A stretch of 25,255 nt of DNA from Brevundimonas sp. UBA4609 (GTDB lineage: Bacteria; Pseudomonadota; Alphaproteobacteria; Caulobacterales; Caulobacteraceae). Numbering within the stretch: position 1 is the stretch's first letter; the number at the start of each line of letters is the position of its first letter. The stretch is taken from contig DGIZ01000074.1 of NCBI GenBank assembly GCA_002386585.1, positions 2,182 through 27,436 on the forward strand, written 5' to 3'. The notes beneath the pieces were generated by a model. It did not search any database and was not told the DNA's origin. It worked only from the letters and a program-made list of their open reading frames with translations. Both the position numbers and the translations under genes were made by a program. Shown in pieces: positions 1 through 9,858 of this stretch.

Positions 1-243
1 GAGAGCCTGAACGTCGTCTCCCTGCCGGAGCTGTCGCTCTACTCCAACCGCGACCGCATGGGCGTGGCCGAGTTCTCGGGCTTCCTCTACGACGCCCGCA
101 CGGGGATGCCGCTGGGCGCCGTCACGCCGATGATCGGCCAGTACAAGATCCGCAGCCACAAGGCCTTCATGATGATCACCTGGGGCCAGCAGCTGGCCCA
201 GCCGGGCGAGCGTGATCCGGGTTCGAGCTGGAAGGAATTCTAG
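1..243 (+). CDS. C-terminal part of an unidentified protein (5' end outside window)
   Basis: The frame is open from base 1 to the TAG at 241-243 and gives the last 80 residues of a protein whose start lies upstream. The visible part has no Cys cluster, no membrane helix and no motif I can name. It contains a GFLYDARTG stretch and a MIGQYKIRSHKAF stretch and ends in SSWKEF. The pattern of short beta-like segments with a phrase like FLYDARTGMPLG recalls small envelope lipoproteins of the DUF6655 type, but this is a weak memory match. An imperfect hairpin follows the stop, and nadD lies downstream on the same strand. That it is coding is fairly sure; its function is unknown. Confidence 0.7.
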   Translation, partial: ESLNVVSLPELSLYSNRDRMGVAEFSGFLYDARTGMPLGAVTPMIGQYKIRSHKAFMMITWGQQLAQPGERDPGSSWKEF

Positions 244-251
244 CGCGAGCG

Positions 252-273
252 CTCGCTCCGTTCGCGGAGCGAG
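252..273 (+). terminator. Stem-loop after the first gene, possible terminator
   Basis: CTCGCTCCG (252-260) pairs perfectly with CGGAGCGAG (265-273) around a TTCG loop, starting 9 bases after the stop codon at 241-243. No T-tract follows, so it may be a weak or Rho-assisted terminator or simply an RNA stabiliser. Confidence 0.35.
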
Positions 274-446
274 ACAGCCGCTTCGGACCGTGTTAGGGCG
301 CAGGTGAGCATAAGGCGTTGGCCGCGCTCATCCGTTCGCCGCCGCCGCAAGAGACGCCCTTGTCCTTCTTCCACGCCGGTCCTGCGCCGAAAGGCTCCGG
401 TCTTCGCCGAGGCGCCCTGCGCGACGGGCTGGACCTGGCGCCGGGG

Positions 447-1022
447 ATGAAGGTCGGCCTGTTCGGCGGCTCGTTCAATCCGGCCCACGACGGCCACGCC
501 CATGTGGCGGCCACCGCCATGCAGCGGCTGGACCTGGACCGGGTGGTCTGGCTGGTCTCGCCGCAGAATCCGCTGAAGTCCGGACACGAGACCGCCCCAC
601 TGGCCGAACGCATGGCCTCGGCGCGCGCCGTGGCGGCGAGCGTCGGCCCGGCCATGATCGTCTCGGACTTCGAGACGCGGGCGGGCACGCGCTGGACCGT
701 CGACACCCTGCGCGCCATCGTCGCCCGTCATCCGGGCGTGCATTTCGTCTGGCTGATGGGATCGGACAATCTGGCGGGCTTCCATCGGTGGAGAGGCTGG
801 ACCGACATCATGCGGCTGATGCCGGTGGCGGTGATCGCCCGGCCGGGCAGTCTGCTGGACAGCCGTACGGCCCCGGCGGCGGCGCGCTTCGCCCGCTATC
901 GCATTCCCGCCGCCCAGGCGGGTCTGCTGCCCAATCTCGAGGCGCCGGCCTGGACCTATCTGACCGCGCCGCTGAACCACCGCTCCTCCACCGCCATCCG
1001 GGCCACGCGCGCGGCGGGGTGA
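447..1022 (+). CDS. nadD: Nicotinate-nucleotide adenylyltransferase NadD
   Basis: NadD transfers AMP from ATP to nicotinate mononucleotide, making deamido-NAD in cytoplasmic NAD synthesis. The nucleotidylyltransferase signature GGSFNPAHDGH is at residues 7-17 (H14 and H17 bind ATP), and the second motif SSTAIR lies near the C-terminus. The 191 residues from ATG 447 cover the whole family core. The frame stays open upstream, with TTG codons at 318 and 360 and a relative-like segment (GLRRGALRDGLDLAPG) just before the ATG. A start at TTG 360, preceded by AAGAGA, would give about 220 residues and cannot be excluded. It is followed by rsfS and rlmH, the common alphaproteobacterial order. Confidence 0.93.
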   Translation: MKVGLFGGSFNPAHDGHAHVAATAMQRLDLDRVVWLVSPQNPLKSGHETAPLAERMASARAVAASVGPAMIVSDFETRAGTRWTVDTLRAIVARHPGVHFVWLMGSDNLAGFHRWRGWTDIMRLMPVAVIARPGSLLDSRTAPAAARFARYRIPAAQAGLLPNLEAPAWTYLTAPLNHRSSTAIRATRAAG

Positions 1023-1040
1023 AGAGTCGTCGCAGGCCGG

Positions 1041-1069
1041 GTGACCTTTCACGCCGGGCGTGCTAGACT
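1041..1069 (+). promoter_or_regulatory. Possible promoter for rsfS-rlmH
   Basis: GTGACC (1041-1046) and TAGACT (1064-1069) are separated by exactly 17 bases and resemble sigma-70 -35 and -10 boxes. They lie in the 135-base gap between nadD and rsfS. This is inferred from sequence match only. Confidence 0.3.
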
Positions 1070-1157
1070 GGAGTTTTAGTAATCGCCTCGGAGCCCTCCG
1101 CTGACCCCCTCGACCGCGCATGATGCGCAAGACGCCGTTTCGAACGCGGCGCACGAA

Positions 1158-1592
1158 ATGGACCTGATGGATTCCGTCCATTCCGAAGACGGTCAGGCCG
1201 AGGACGGCCCCAGTAGCGACGAGCGCCAGCCCCTGCCGGTCGGCGCGACCGAGCTGGAGCAGGCCATCCTTGCCAAACTCGACGAAGACAAGGCCCAGGA
1301 CATCGTCCTGATCGACCTGCGCGGCAAGAGCCCGATGTCCGACGCCATGATCGTGGCCTCGGGCCGCTCGCACCGCCACGTCGGCGCCGTCGCCGACCAC
1401 CTGCTGCGCCTGTTCAAGGAGCAGGGGCTGGGCAAGGTGAAGGTCGAAGGCCTGCCGCATTGCGACTGGGTGCTGCTGGATGCGGGCGACGTCATCGTCC
1501 ACCTGTTCCGCCCGGAAGTGCGCACCTTCTACAACATCGAAAAGATCTGGGCGGTCGACAGCGCCCACCGCGGCGGTCCTGTCCGCGGCTGA
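1158..1592 (+). CDS. rsfS: Ribosomal silencing factor RsfS
   Basis: RsfS (Iojap/DUF143 family) binds ribosomal protein uL14 on the 50S subunit and blocks subunit joining when nutrients are short. The 144-residue product has an acidic, low-complexity N-terminal stretch of about 30 residues. The compact RsfS domain follows, with the family segments DIVLIDLRGKSPMSDAMIVASG, DWVLLDAGDVIVHLF and FYNIEKIW. ATG 1158 lacks a clear ribosome-binding site. An in-frame CTG at 1101, preceded by GGAG at 1090, could add 19 residues. rlmH follows 27 bases after the stop, so the two are probably cotranscribed; both act on the large ribosomal subunit. Confidence 0.92.
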   Translation: MDLMDSVHSEDGQAEDGPSSDERQPLPVGATELEQAILAKLDEDKAQDIVLIDLRGKSPMSDAMIVASGRSHRHVGAVADHLLRLFKEQGLGKVKVEGLPHCDWVLLDAGDVIVHLFRPEVRTFYNIEKIWAVDSAHRGGPVRG

Positions 1593-1619
1593 TCTTTCCT
1601 CTGACGGCGGGCTGACCTC

Positions 1620-2084
1620 ATGAAGCTGGCGATCGCGGCCATCGGCAAGCCGGGCCGCGGTCCCGAGGCCGCCCTGGCCGACGACTACGCCCGGCGGGCC
1701 ACCCTTTCGGGGCGGCCGCTGGGCCTGGGTCCCCTCGAACTCATCGACCTTGAGCCGAAGAAGCCCGGCAAGGCGCTGGAGGCCGAGTTGCTGCTCGCCG
1801 CCGCCGAAGGCGCGCATCTGATCGCCTGCGACGAGCGGGGGCGGACCTATTCCTCGCGCGCCTTCGCCGACCACGTGGCCGCCTTGCGCGATCAGGGGGA
1901 GCGGCGGCTGGTCTTCGTCATCGGCGGCGCCGACGGCCTGGACGAGAGCGTGCGCCGCGCCGCCCGTTCGACCCTGGCCTTCGGGCCGCAGACCTGGCCC
2001 CACGCCCTGGCGCGCGCCATGCTGGCCGAGCAACTGTATCGGGCCGTGACCATCCTGGCCGGTTCGCCCTATCATCGCGACTGA
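1620..2084 (+). CDS. rlmH: 23S rRNA (pseudouridine1915-N3)-methyltransferase RlmH
   Basis: RlmH is a SPOUT-class methyltransferase that methylates pseudouridine 1915 of 23S rRNA in helix 69 of assembled ribosomes. The 154-residue product matches the usual family length. It shows the knot-forming SAM-binding segments FVIGGADGL (about residues 99-107) and the C-terminal AEQLYRA...GSPYHRD. It starts at ATG 1620, 27 bases after rsfS. Its TGA (2082-2084) shares one base with the ATG of the next ORF (TGATG), so translation of the chimeric downstream ORF should be coupled to rlmH. Confidence 0.95.
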   Translation: MKLAIAAIGKPGRGPEAALADDYARRATLSGRPLGLGPLELIDLEPKKPGKALEAELLLAAAEGAHLIACDERGRTYSSRAFADHVAALRDQGERRLVFVIGGADGLDESVRRAARSTLAFGPQTWPHALARAMLAEQLYRAVTILAGSPYHRD

Positions 2085-3058
2085 TGCGATCCGGGGCCGT
2101 TCTTCTTCTGACCTCCTCCAGCCTGCTGCTGGTCCTGGCCGGGCCGGCGGCCAGCCAGCGCGCGGCCCAGCCGAACGCCGAGCTGACCCGGCTGCAGGCC
2201 GAGTATCGCGACGAGACGGCCCGCGCCCGCCGCCTGCGCGCCGAGGCCGCCGCCGCCGCCATCGACGCCAATCCCCTGCTGGAAGGCGCCACCTACTCCA
2301 TTCTGGAAGAGGACGAGGACCGCAATATCTGGCGTATCGACGCCTTCCCCACGACGGATGAAGAGGCCGAGGGGATCGCCGAAATCCTGCGCGCCACGCC
2401 GGGGCTGGAGGTGATCGTCGAGAAGCTGGCCGACGCCGATTGGCTGGCCATGAGCCTGTCGGGCCTGCCGCCGGTCGAGGCCGGACGCTTCTTCGTCTAC
2501 GGCGCGCACGATCAGGGCAAGGTGCCTGAGGGCCGGGTCAACCTGAAGATCGACGCGGGCGCCGCCTTCGGCACCGGCCACCACGGCACGACGGTCGGCT
2601 GTCTGGAGGCCTTCGACAATCTGCTGAGGACCGAGACGTTCGAGAAGGTGCTGGACGTCGGCTGCGGCACGGGCGTGCTGGCGATTGCAGCTGCGAAGAC
2701 CGGTTCGCCCATCGCCGTCGGCACCGACATCGACGAGCCCTCGGCCCGCATCGCCAATGAGAATGCGGCGATCAACGACGCCAAATGCGAGTTCTACTTC
2801 GCCGATGGTCTGAGCGATGCGCGCATCGCCCAGCACGCGCCCTATGATCTGGTGTTCGCCAATATTCTGGCCGCGCCGCTGGTGTTCCTGGCGCCCGAGA
2901 TCGGCGCGGCGCTGAAGACGGGCGGGGTCGCGATCCTGTCGGGCCTGCTGCGGACGCAGGAGGAGCGGGTGCTGGAGGCCTATCTGCCGCTGGATTTCGT
3001 GGTGGAGCAGACGATCCATCATGACGCGTGGAGCGCGCTGCAGTTGCGGAAGAAATAG
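2084..3058 (+). CDS. prmA: Chimeric ORF: EnvC-like export signal and coiled coil fused to N-terminally truncated PrmA (L11 methyltransferase)
   Basis: PrmA trimethylates ribosomal protein L11 in the cytoplasm. Residues about 60-324 are a clear PrmA catalytic part: the family segment [12 protein letters not shown] motif [10 protein letters not shown] (189-197) and the post-I motif NILA (from N260). Residues 1-59 do not belong to PrmA. They form a signal peptide (hydrophobic core about 5-20, small residues near 22-24) and a heptad-like stretch rich in Glu, Arg and Ala, as at the start of EnvC/M23-type murein hydrolase activators, which commonly follow rlmH in this group. The first 20-30 residues expected of PrmA are missing. 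The join is inside GCC codons at 2246-2260. As written, the product would be sent to the periplasm, where PrmA has no substrate. It may be a deletion scar or an assembly error. Confidence 0.8.
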   Translation: MRSGAVLLLTSSSLLLVLAGPAASQRAAQPNAELTRLQAEYRDETARARRLRAEAAAAAIDANPLLEGATYSILEEDEDRNIWRIDAFPTTDEEAEGIAEILRATPGLEVIVEKLADADWLAMSLSGLPPVEAGRFFVYGAHDQGKVPEGRVNLKIDAGAAFGTGHHGTTVGCLEAFDNLLRTETFEKVLDVGCGTGVLAIAAAKTGSPIAVGTDIDEPSARIANENAAINDAKCEFYFADGLSDARIAQHAPYDLVFANILAAPLVFLAPEIGAALKTGGVAILSGLLRTQEERVLEAYLPLDFVVEQTIHHDAWSALQLRKK

Positions 3059-3069
3059 GGCGCTAATTT

Positions 3070-3210
3070 CCTTCTCCCCTTGTGGGAGAAGGTGGCAGCC
3101 GAAGGCTGACGGATGAGGGGTTTCTCGCCGTTTGCCGAGTCCCTTCATCCGCAGTCGCGAGACCCCTCATCCGGCTCTGCCGGGCCACCTTCTCCCGCAA
3201 GGGGAGAAGG
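3070..3210. repeat. Intergenic palindromic repeat element (RIME-like)
   Basis: A 141-base imperfect palindrome fills the gap between prmA and the aminopeptidase gene. Each end is itself a hairpin: CCTTCTCCC (3070-3078) with GGGAGAAGG (3084-3092), and CCTTCTCCC (3188-3196) with GGGAGAAGG (3202-3210). The two halves also pair with each other, for example GGATGAGGGGT (3111-3121) with ACCCCTCATCC (3162-3172). This type of dispersed, non-coding mosaic repeat is common between genes of alphaproteobacteria. The right end stops 14 bases before the next start codon. Confidence 0.85.
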
Positions 3211-3224
3211 AGTAAGAGGCCCTC

Positions 3225-5051
3225 ATGCGCCAGACATTCGACGAAACCACCGATCCGTCCTTCGGGGCCAAGCACCTGCCTCTGCTCCGCGCCGAGATGG
3301 CCAAGCAGGGCCTCGACGGCCTGCTGGTCCCGCACGAGGACGAGCATCAGAACGAATACCTGCCCGACGCCAATGAGCGGCTGGCGTGGGTCAGCGGCTT
3401 CACCGGCTCGGCCGGGGCGGGCGTGGTGCTGAAGGACCGGGCGGCGGTCTTCGTCGACGGCCGCTATACGGTTCAGGCCAAGGCTCAGACGGACGAGGCC
3501 CTGTTCGAGCGTCAGCCGCTGAACAAGCTGGCCGACTGGCTGGCGGCCGTGCCGTCGGGCTCGGTGATCGGTTATGATCCGCGCCTGCACAGCCCCGATG
3601 CGCTGGCGAGCCTGCGCGCCGCGGTCGAGAAGGCCGGGGCGACGCTGAAGGCGGTCGAGGCCAATCCGATCGATCTGGCCTGGGGCGACGCCCGCCCGGC
3701 CCAGCCGCAGGCGCCGGTAGTCCCGCATGAGGACCGCTATTCCGGCGAGGACGCTGCATCCAAGCGCGCCCGCATCGGCAAGGCCATCGCCGACGCCTGG
3801 GCCGAGGCCGCTGTGCTGACGGCGCCGTCGTCGCTGGCCTGGCTGTTCAACATTCGCGGCGGCGACGTGATCCGCACGCCCCTGCCGCTGGGACAGGCGG
3901 TGGTGAAGGCGGACGGGACGGCCAAGGTCTTCCTCGATCCGGCCAAGGTGACGAACGAACTGCCGGGATGGCTGGGCGACGCCGTGACGCAGGAGGCGCC
4001 CGAAGCGCTGCCCGGCGCGCTGGACGCCCTGTCGGGGCGCAAGGTGATGATCGATCCGGCCGTGTCCTCGGCTTGGTATTTCGACCGGCTGGAAGCGGCG
4101 GGCGCGACCATCGTTCGCGGCATGGACCCCTGCGCCCTGCCGCGCGCCCAGAAGAACGCCGTTGAGATCGAGGGCAGCCGTCAGGCCCATATCCGCGACG
4201 GCGCGGCCCTGACCCGGTTCCTGCACTGGGTCGATACGGTCGCGCAGAAGACGCTGCCGGACGAGCGGGCGGTGGTCGAGGCGCTGGAAGGCTTCCGCGA
4301 GGCGACCGGGATGCTGAAGGATCTGTCCTTCGACACCATCGCCGGGGTCGGGCCGAACGGCGCCCTGCCGCACTACAAGCCGGTCGGGGCCAAGATCCGC
4401 CAGATGGAGGCGGGTTCGCTGCTGCTGGTGGATGGCGGCGGCCAATATCTGGACGGGACCACGGACGTGACCCGCACCATGGCCATCGGCGAGGGCACGG
4501 CCGATCAGCGCAGGATGTTCACCCTGGTCCTGAAGGGTCACATCGCCATGGCGGTGATCCGCTTCCCGGCCGGAACCAGCGGGCGTCAGCTGGACGCCAT
4601 CGCGCGCCAACCGCTGTGGAACGCGGGCTTCGATTTCGATCACGGCACGGGCCACGGCGTCGGGTCCTATCTGGGCGTGCACGAGGGGCCGCAGCGCATC
4701 GCCGGATGGGGCACGGACCAGCCGCTGCTGACCGGCATGATCCTGTCGAACGAGCCGGGCTATTACCGCGAAGGCGAGTGGGGCATCCGCATCGAGACGC
4801 TGCAGGTCGTCACGGCCCCGGCCCAGGTTCCGGGCGGCGAGCGGCCGATGCACGGGTTTGAGCAACTGACGCTGGCGCCGCTGGACCGCCGCCTGATCGA
4901 TACGGCGCTGCTGACGGCGGACGAGCGGGCCTATGTCGACGCCTATCACGCCGAGGTTCTGGCCAAGGTCGGCCCTCTGCTGGCCGACGGCGTACAGAAG
5001 GACGAGGCGGCGCTGGAGTGGCTGAAGGCGCAGACGGCCCCCTTGAAATAA
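3225..5051 (+). CDS. pepP: Aminopeptidase P family protein (Xaa-Pro aminopeptidase, M24B)
   Basis: This two-metal peptidase removes an N-terminal residue that is followed by proline. At 608 residues it is the long, three-domain form. Two creatinase-like N-terminal domains (about 1-320) precede the pita-bread catalytic domain. All five expected metal ligands are present: D403 and D414 in the [17 protein letters not shown] region, H477 in TGHGVG, E510 in SNEPGYY and E524 in RIETL. No signal peptide is seen, so it is cytoplasmic. The start at ATG 3225 has AAGAGG five bases upstream, directly beside the palindromic repeat. A strong hairpin follows the stop. The enzyme looks intact; its in vivo peptides are not known. 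Confidence 0.94.
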   Translation: MRQTFDETTDPSFGAKHLPLLRAEMAKQGLDGLLVPHEDEHQNEYLPDANERLAWVSGFTGSAGAGVVLKDRAAVFVDGRYTVQAKAQTDEALFERQPLNKLADWLAAVPSGSVIGYDPRLHSPDALASLRAAVEKAGATLKAVEANPIDLAWGDARPAQPQAPVVPHEDRYSGEDAASKRARIGKAIADAWAEAAVLTAPSSLAWLFNIRGGDVIRTPLPLGQAVVKADGTAKVFLDPAKVTNELPGWLGDAVTQEAPEALPGALDALSGRKVMIDPAVSSAWYFDRLEAAGATIVRGMDPCALPRAQKNAVEIEGSRQAHIRDGAALTRFLHWVDTVAQKTLPDERAVVEALEGFREATGMLKDLSFDTIAGVGPNGALPHYKPVGAKIRQMEAGSLLLVDGGGQYLDGTTDVTRTMAIGEGTADQRRMFTLVLKGHIAMAVIRFPAGTSGRQLDAIARQPLWNAGFDFDHGTGHGVGSYLGVHEGPQRIAGWGTDQPLLTGMILSNEPGYYREGEWGIRIETLQVVTAPAQVPGGERPMHGFEQLTLAPLDRRLIDTALLTADERAYVDAYHAEVLAKVGPLLADGVQKDEAALEWLKAQTAPLK

Positions 5052-5075
5052 GGCCATACGGCGCCCATCTGAAGA

Positions 5076-5100
5076 GGGTCGGCGGATGCGCCGCCGACCC
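5076..5100 (+). terminator. Stem-loop between aminopeptidase P and the aldo/keto reductase
   Basis: GGGTCGGCGG (5076-5085) pairs perfectly with CCGCCGACCC (5091-5100) around ATGCG. It sits 24 bases after the aminopeptidase stop and 24 bases before the reductase start. There is no T-tract, so it could be a Rho-assisted terminator or a processing or stability element. Confidence 0.45.
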
Positions 5101-5124
5101 CCTCACATCAGAAGGAATGCGCGG

Positions 5125-6108
5125 ATGAAGATGCGCAAGCTGGGCCGTAACGGCCCTGAGGTCTCGGCCGTCGGTCTGGGCTGCATGGGCATGAGCGCCT
5201 TTTACGGCGGCGCCGACGAGGCCCAATCCATCGCGGTGATCCACCGCGCGCTCGACCTGGGCGTCACCCTGTTCGACACGGCCGAAATGTACGGCCCCCA
5301 CACCAATGAAGTCCTGGTGGGCAAGGCGCTGAAGGACCGCCGCGACGAAGCCTTCATCGCCACCAAGTTCGGCATCAATCGCCAGCCGGACGGCTCGGCC
5401 GTCACCGACGGCTCGCCCGCCAATGTGCGCCGCGCGGTCGAGGGCAGCCTCAGCCGTCTGGGCGTCGACCACATCGACCTCTATTACCAGCACCGCATCG
5501 ACCCCAATACGCCGATCGAGGAGACGGTCGGGGCGATGGCCGAACTGGTGAAGGAGGGCAAGGTCCGCTTCCTGGGCCTGTCCGAGGCGGCGCCCGCCAC
5601 CCTGCGCCGCGCCCACGCCGAGCATCCGATCACGGCGCTTCAGACCGAATATTCGCTGTGGAGCCGCGACCCGGAGGACGAACTGCTGGGCGTGGTGCGC
5701 GAACTGGGCATCGGCTTCGTGCCCTACAGCCCGCTGGGTCGGGGCTTCCTGTCGGGGGAGATCAAGTCGATCGACGACCTGGCGCCCGACGACTTCCGCC
5801 GGACGAACCCGCGCTTTGCGGGCGACAACTTCCAGAGGAACCTCGATCTGGTCGATGCGGTCGGCGCCATCGCGGCGGACAAGGGCGTGACGGCGGCGCA
5901 ACTGGCCCTGGCCTGGGTGCTGGCGCAGGGAGAGGATCTGGTCCCCATCCCCGGCACGCGCCGCATCGCCACGCTGGAGCAGAACGCGGCGGCGGCGGAC
6001 ATCGTGCTGACGCCGGATGATCTGGCGCGGATCGAGGCCGTCTTCCCGCGCGGGGCGGCGGCGGGCGAGCGCTATGCGCCCGGCGGCATGAGTTCGCTGA
6101 ACCGTTGA
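5125..6108 (+). CDS. Aldo/keto reductase
   Basis: This is an NADPH-dependent carbonyl reductase with the (beta/alpha)8 AKR fold, 327 residues, cytoplasmic. The catalytic tetrad is complete: D51, Y56 ([10 protein letters not shown]), K81 (IATKFG) and H123 (YYQHRIDP). The C-terminal cofactor-binding part carries PIPGTRR and the SPLGRGFL segment typical of the AKR13/YakC-like branch. An ATG at 5086 is in frame, but 5125 is preferred: AAGGA lies nine bases upstream, and family members begin at [19 protein letters not shown]. The start at 5086 would also fall inside the preceding hairpin. The substrate cannot be predicted. A strong two-way terminator follows. Confidence 0.93.
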   Translation: MKMRKLGRNGPEVSAVGLGCMGMSAFYGGADEAQSIAVIHRALDLGVTLFDTAEMYGPHTNEVLVGKALKDRRDEAFIATKFGINRQPDGSAVTDGSPANVRRAVEGSLSRLGVDHIDLYYQHRIDPNTPIEETVGAMAELVKEGKVRFLGLSEAAPATLRRAHAEHPITALQTEYSLWSRDPEDELLGVVRELGIGFVPYSPLGRGFLSGEIKSIDDLAPDDFRRTNPRFAGDNFQRNLDLVDAVGAIAADKGVTAAQLALAWVLAQGEDLVPIPGTRRIATLEQNAAAADIVLTPDDLARIEAVFPRGAAAGERYAPGGMSSLNR

Positions 6109-6111
6109 TGT

Positions 6112-6149
6112 GAAAACGCCTCCCTCGCCATCGCGGGGGAGGCGTTTTC
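6112..6149. terminator. Bidirectional terminator between convergent genes
   Basis: GAAAACGCCTCCCTCGC (6112-6128) pairs with GCGGGGGAGGCGTTTTC (6133-6149) with one G-T wobble. The stem is flanked by an A-run on the left and a T-run on the right, so it can work as a Rho-independent terminator on both strands. It lies between the convergent aldo/keto reductase and DUF2147 genes. Confidence 0.75.
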
Positions 6150-6169
6150 GTTCGGGCTGTGCGCCTCGA

Positions 6170-6592
6170 TTATTGGACGCGGGTCCAGGTCTGGGTCTTG
6201 CACAGGGGGGCGACGATGCAGCCGCGCAGGCGCAGCGTATTGTCGTTGGTCAGGGTGATGGTGCCGCGATAGGTGCCGCCGTCCTCGGGGTTGTAGACCG
6301 AGCCGCCGCGCCATTCGGTCGGGCCGCCGGTGAAGCCCGACAGCATCCGCAGGCCGCGCAGGGGGCGGTCGCGCAGGGACTCGTCCTTGTTGCGCTGATC
6401 CTTGACCTCGGGGTTGGCGCGGATGTGGCTGGAGGTGACGAGGACGCCGCACAGGGCCTGGCCGCAGCGTTCGATGCGGACCTGGCCGCCGTTGGTCGGG
6501 GTCTGCCACAGACCGGTGGGGTCGCTGGCGAGGGCCGGAGAAGCGAGGGCGGCGGCTGCGACGGCGAGCGCCGTCAGGACGGAGATCTTCAT
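6170..6592 (-). CDS. DUF2147 family secreted protein
   Basis: A 140-residue protein with a Sec signal peptide (MKISVLTALAVAAAALASPALA, cleavage after ALA near residue 22). The mature part is a small beta-rich DUF2147 domain: SDPTGLWQTP, then GQVRIERCGQALCGVLV, and a C-terminal GTYRGTITL...LRLRGCI segment. Four Cys in the mature part could form two disulfides in the periplasm. Members of this family have no established biochemical function. ATG 6592 is chosen because AGAAGGA lies just upstream and the signal peptide begins there; an in-frame ATG at 6688 would bury the signal. A palindromic operator-like site lies about 110 bases upstream. Confidence 0.88.
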   Translation of the reverse strand: MKISVLTALAVAAAALASPALASDPTGLWQTPTNGGQVRIERCGQALCGVLVTSSHIRANPEVKDQRNKDESLRDRPLRGLRMLSGFTGGPTEWRGGSVYNPEDGGTYRGTITLTNDNTLRLRGCIVAPLCKTQTWTRVQ

Positions 6593-6700
6593 CGGCGTTT
6601 TTCCTTCTGACGGATCGTCGAGGCGACCCCTTGGTCGAAGGGTGGGCCGGGTTTCGGTCTGAAACAAGGCCGAAATTGTGAACTTCACTCAATGATTACA

Positions 6701-6714
6701 TGACCTTAGGTCAA
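6701..6714 (-). promoter_or_regulatory. Operator-like palindrome overlapping a possible -35 box upstream of the DUF2147 gene
   Basis: TGACCT-T-AGGTCA (6701-6713) is a perfect 6+6 palindrome around one base, in an AT-rich island. On the minus strand it overlaps TTGACC (6714-6709), which resembles a -35 box facing the DUF2147 gene. No convincing -10 was found at the ideal distance. Binding by a dimeric repressor or activator is inferred. Confidence 0.4.
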
Positions 6715-6773
6715 GTTGAACGCGCTGCGAACGCTTAAGGCGATGGATTCGGGCGGCTTTTGCCGAGGGCCGG

Positions 6774-7387
6774 TCAGCCGCCGCGCGGGCGGCGTGGACG
6801 GGTTCCGGCGTTGGAGCAGGGCGAATAGCCGTCGCGCCAGACGCGGCCCATGGTCAGGCGGCTGGCGTCGGCCAGGGCGCGGCAGTCGGCGGCCTGATGC
6901 ATCTGAGCCGCCGCCAAGGCTACGGAGGCGCAGGCGAAGGCGTCCTCGGCAGCGTCGTGGTGGCGGAAGGCGACGCCCAGTTCGGCGCAGACGTTGTTCA
7001 GCTTGTGCGAGGCGAATTCGGGCCAGCTGATCTGGGCCAGCTTGACCGTGCAGAGGTAGTCGAATTCGGGATAGGTCAGGCCGTAGTGGTCGCAAGTGTT
7101 GCGGATGACGCTGACGTCGAAGGCGGCGTTGTGGGCCAGCACCGTGCGGCCTGCGAGGCGCGGGGCGATGGCGGCCAGAACGGCGGGGAATTCGTCGGCG
7201 TCCTCGACCTGTTCGGGGCCGATGCCGTGGAAGGCGATGTTGAACCCGGCGAAACGCATCCCCGGCGGGCGGATGTAGTGGTGCTCGACGGATTCGATGA
7301 CGCCGTCGTTGATCCAGGCCAGACCGATGGAGCAGGGGCTGGCCCGCTGTTCATTGGCGGTTTCGAAGTCGATGGCGACGGCGTGCA

Positions 7388-7388
<1 letters not shown>
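6774..7388 (-). CDS. DEDDh 3'-5' exonuclease (DNA polymerase III epsilon-like)
   Basis: This is a 204-residue RNase T/DnaQ-type exonuclease with no polymerase or other domain attached. ExoI motif DFE is at residues 7-9 (AIDFETAN). ExoII is in the AHNAAFDVSVI segment. ExoIII is HDAAEDAFA, where the His five residues before the Asp marks the DEDDh class. Such stand-alone exonucleases trim 3' ends of DNA or RNA; which substrate applies here cannot be told. The start codon ATG (7388-7386) shares its first base with the TGA of ligA (TGATG), so it is translationally coupled to the ligase gene, which suggests a repair role. The last 25 residues are basic and probably disordered. Confidence 0.92.
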
Positions 7389-9827
<2,439 letters not shown>

Positions 9828-9858
9828 CGCGCCTCAAAGATTCCTGCCGGAGCCCTCC

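Noticed and set aside
240..2075. 611-residue open frame on the minus strand opposite nadD, rsfS and rlmH
   Set aside because: High-GC antisense shadow. The three plus-strand genes have clear family motifs, while the minus frame is rich in Arg, Gly and Gln with no domain.
2084..3058. A normal PrmA with a native export signal
   Set aside because: PrmA acts on L11 in the cytoplasm and family members have no signal peptide. The first residues match the EnvC-like layout and the expected PrmA N-terminus is missing.
3070..3210. Insertion sequence or transposon remnant
   Set aside because: There are no transposase fragments and no target-site duplication. The nested palindromes fit a small intergenic repeat better.
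3063..5057. 664-residue open frame on the minus strand opposite aminopeptidase P
   Set aside because: Shadow of a gene with all its catalytic residues. The frame begins in the palindromic repeat and has no recognisable domain.
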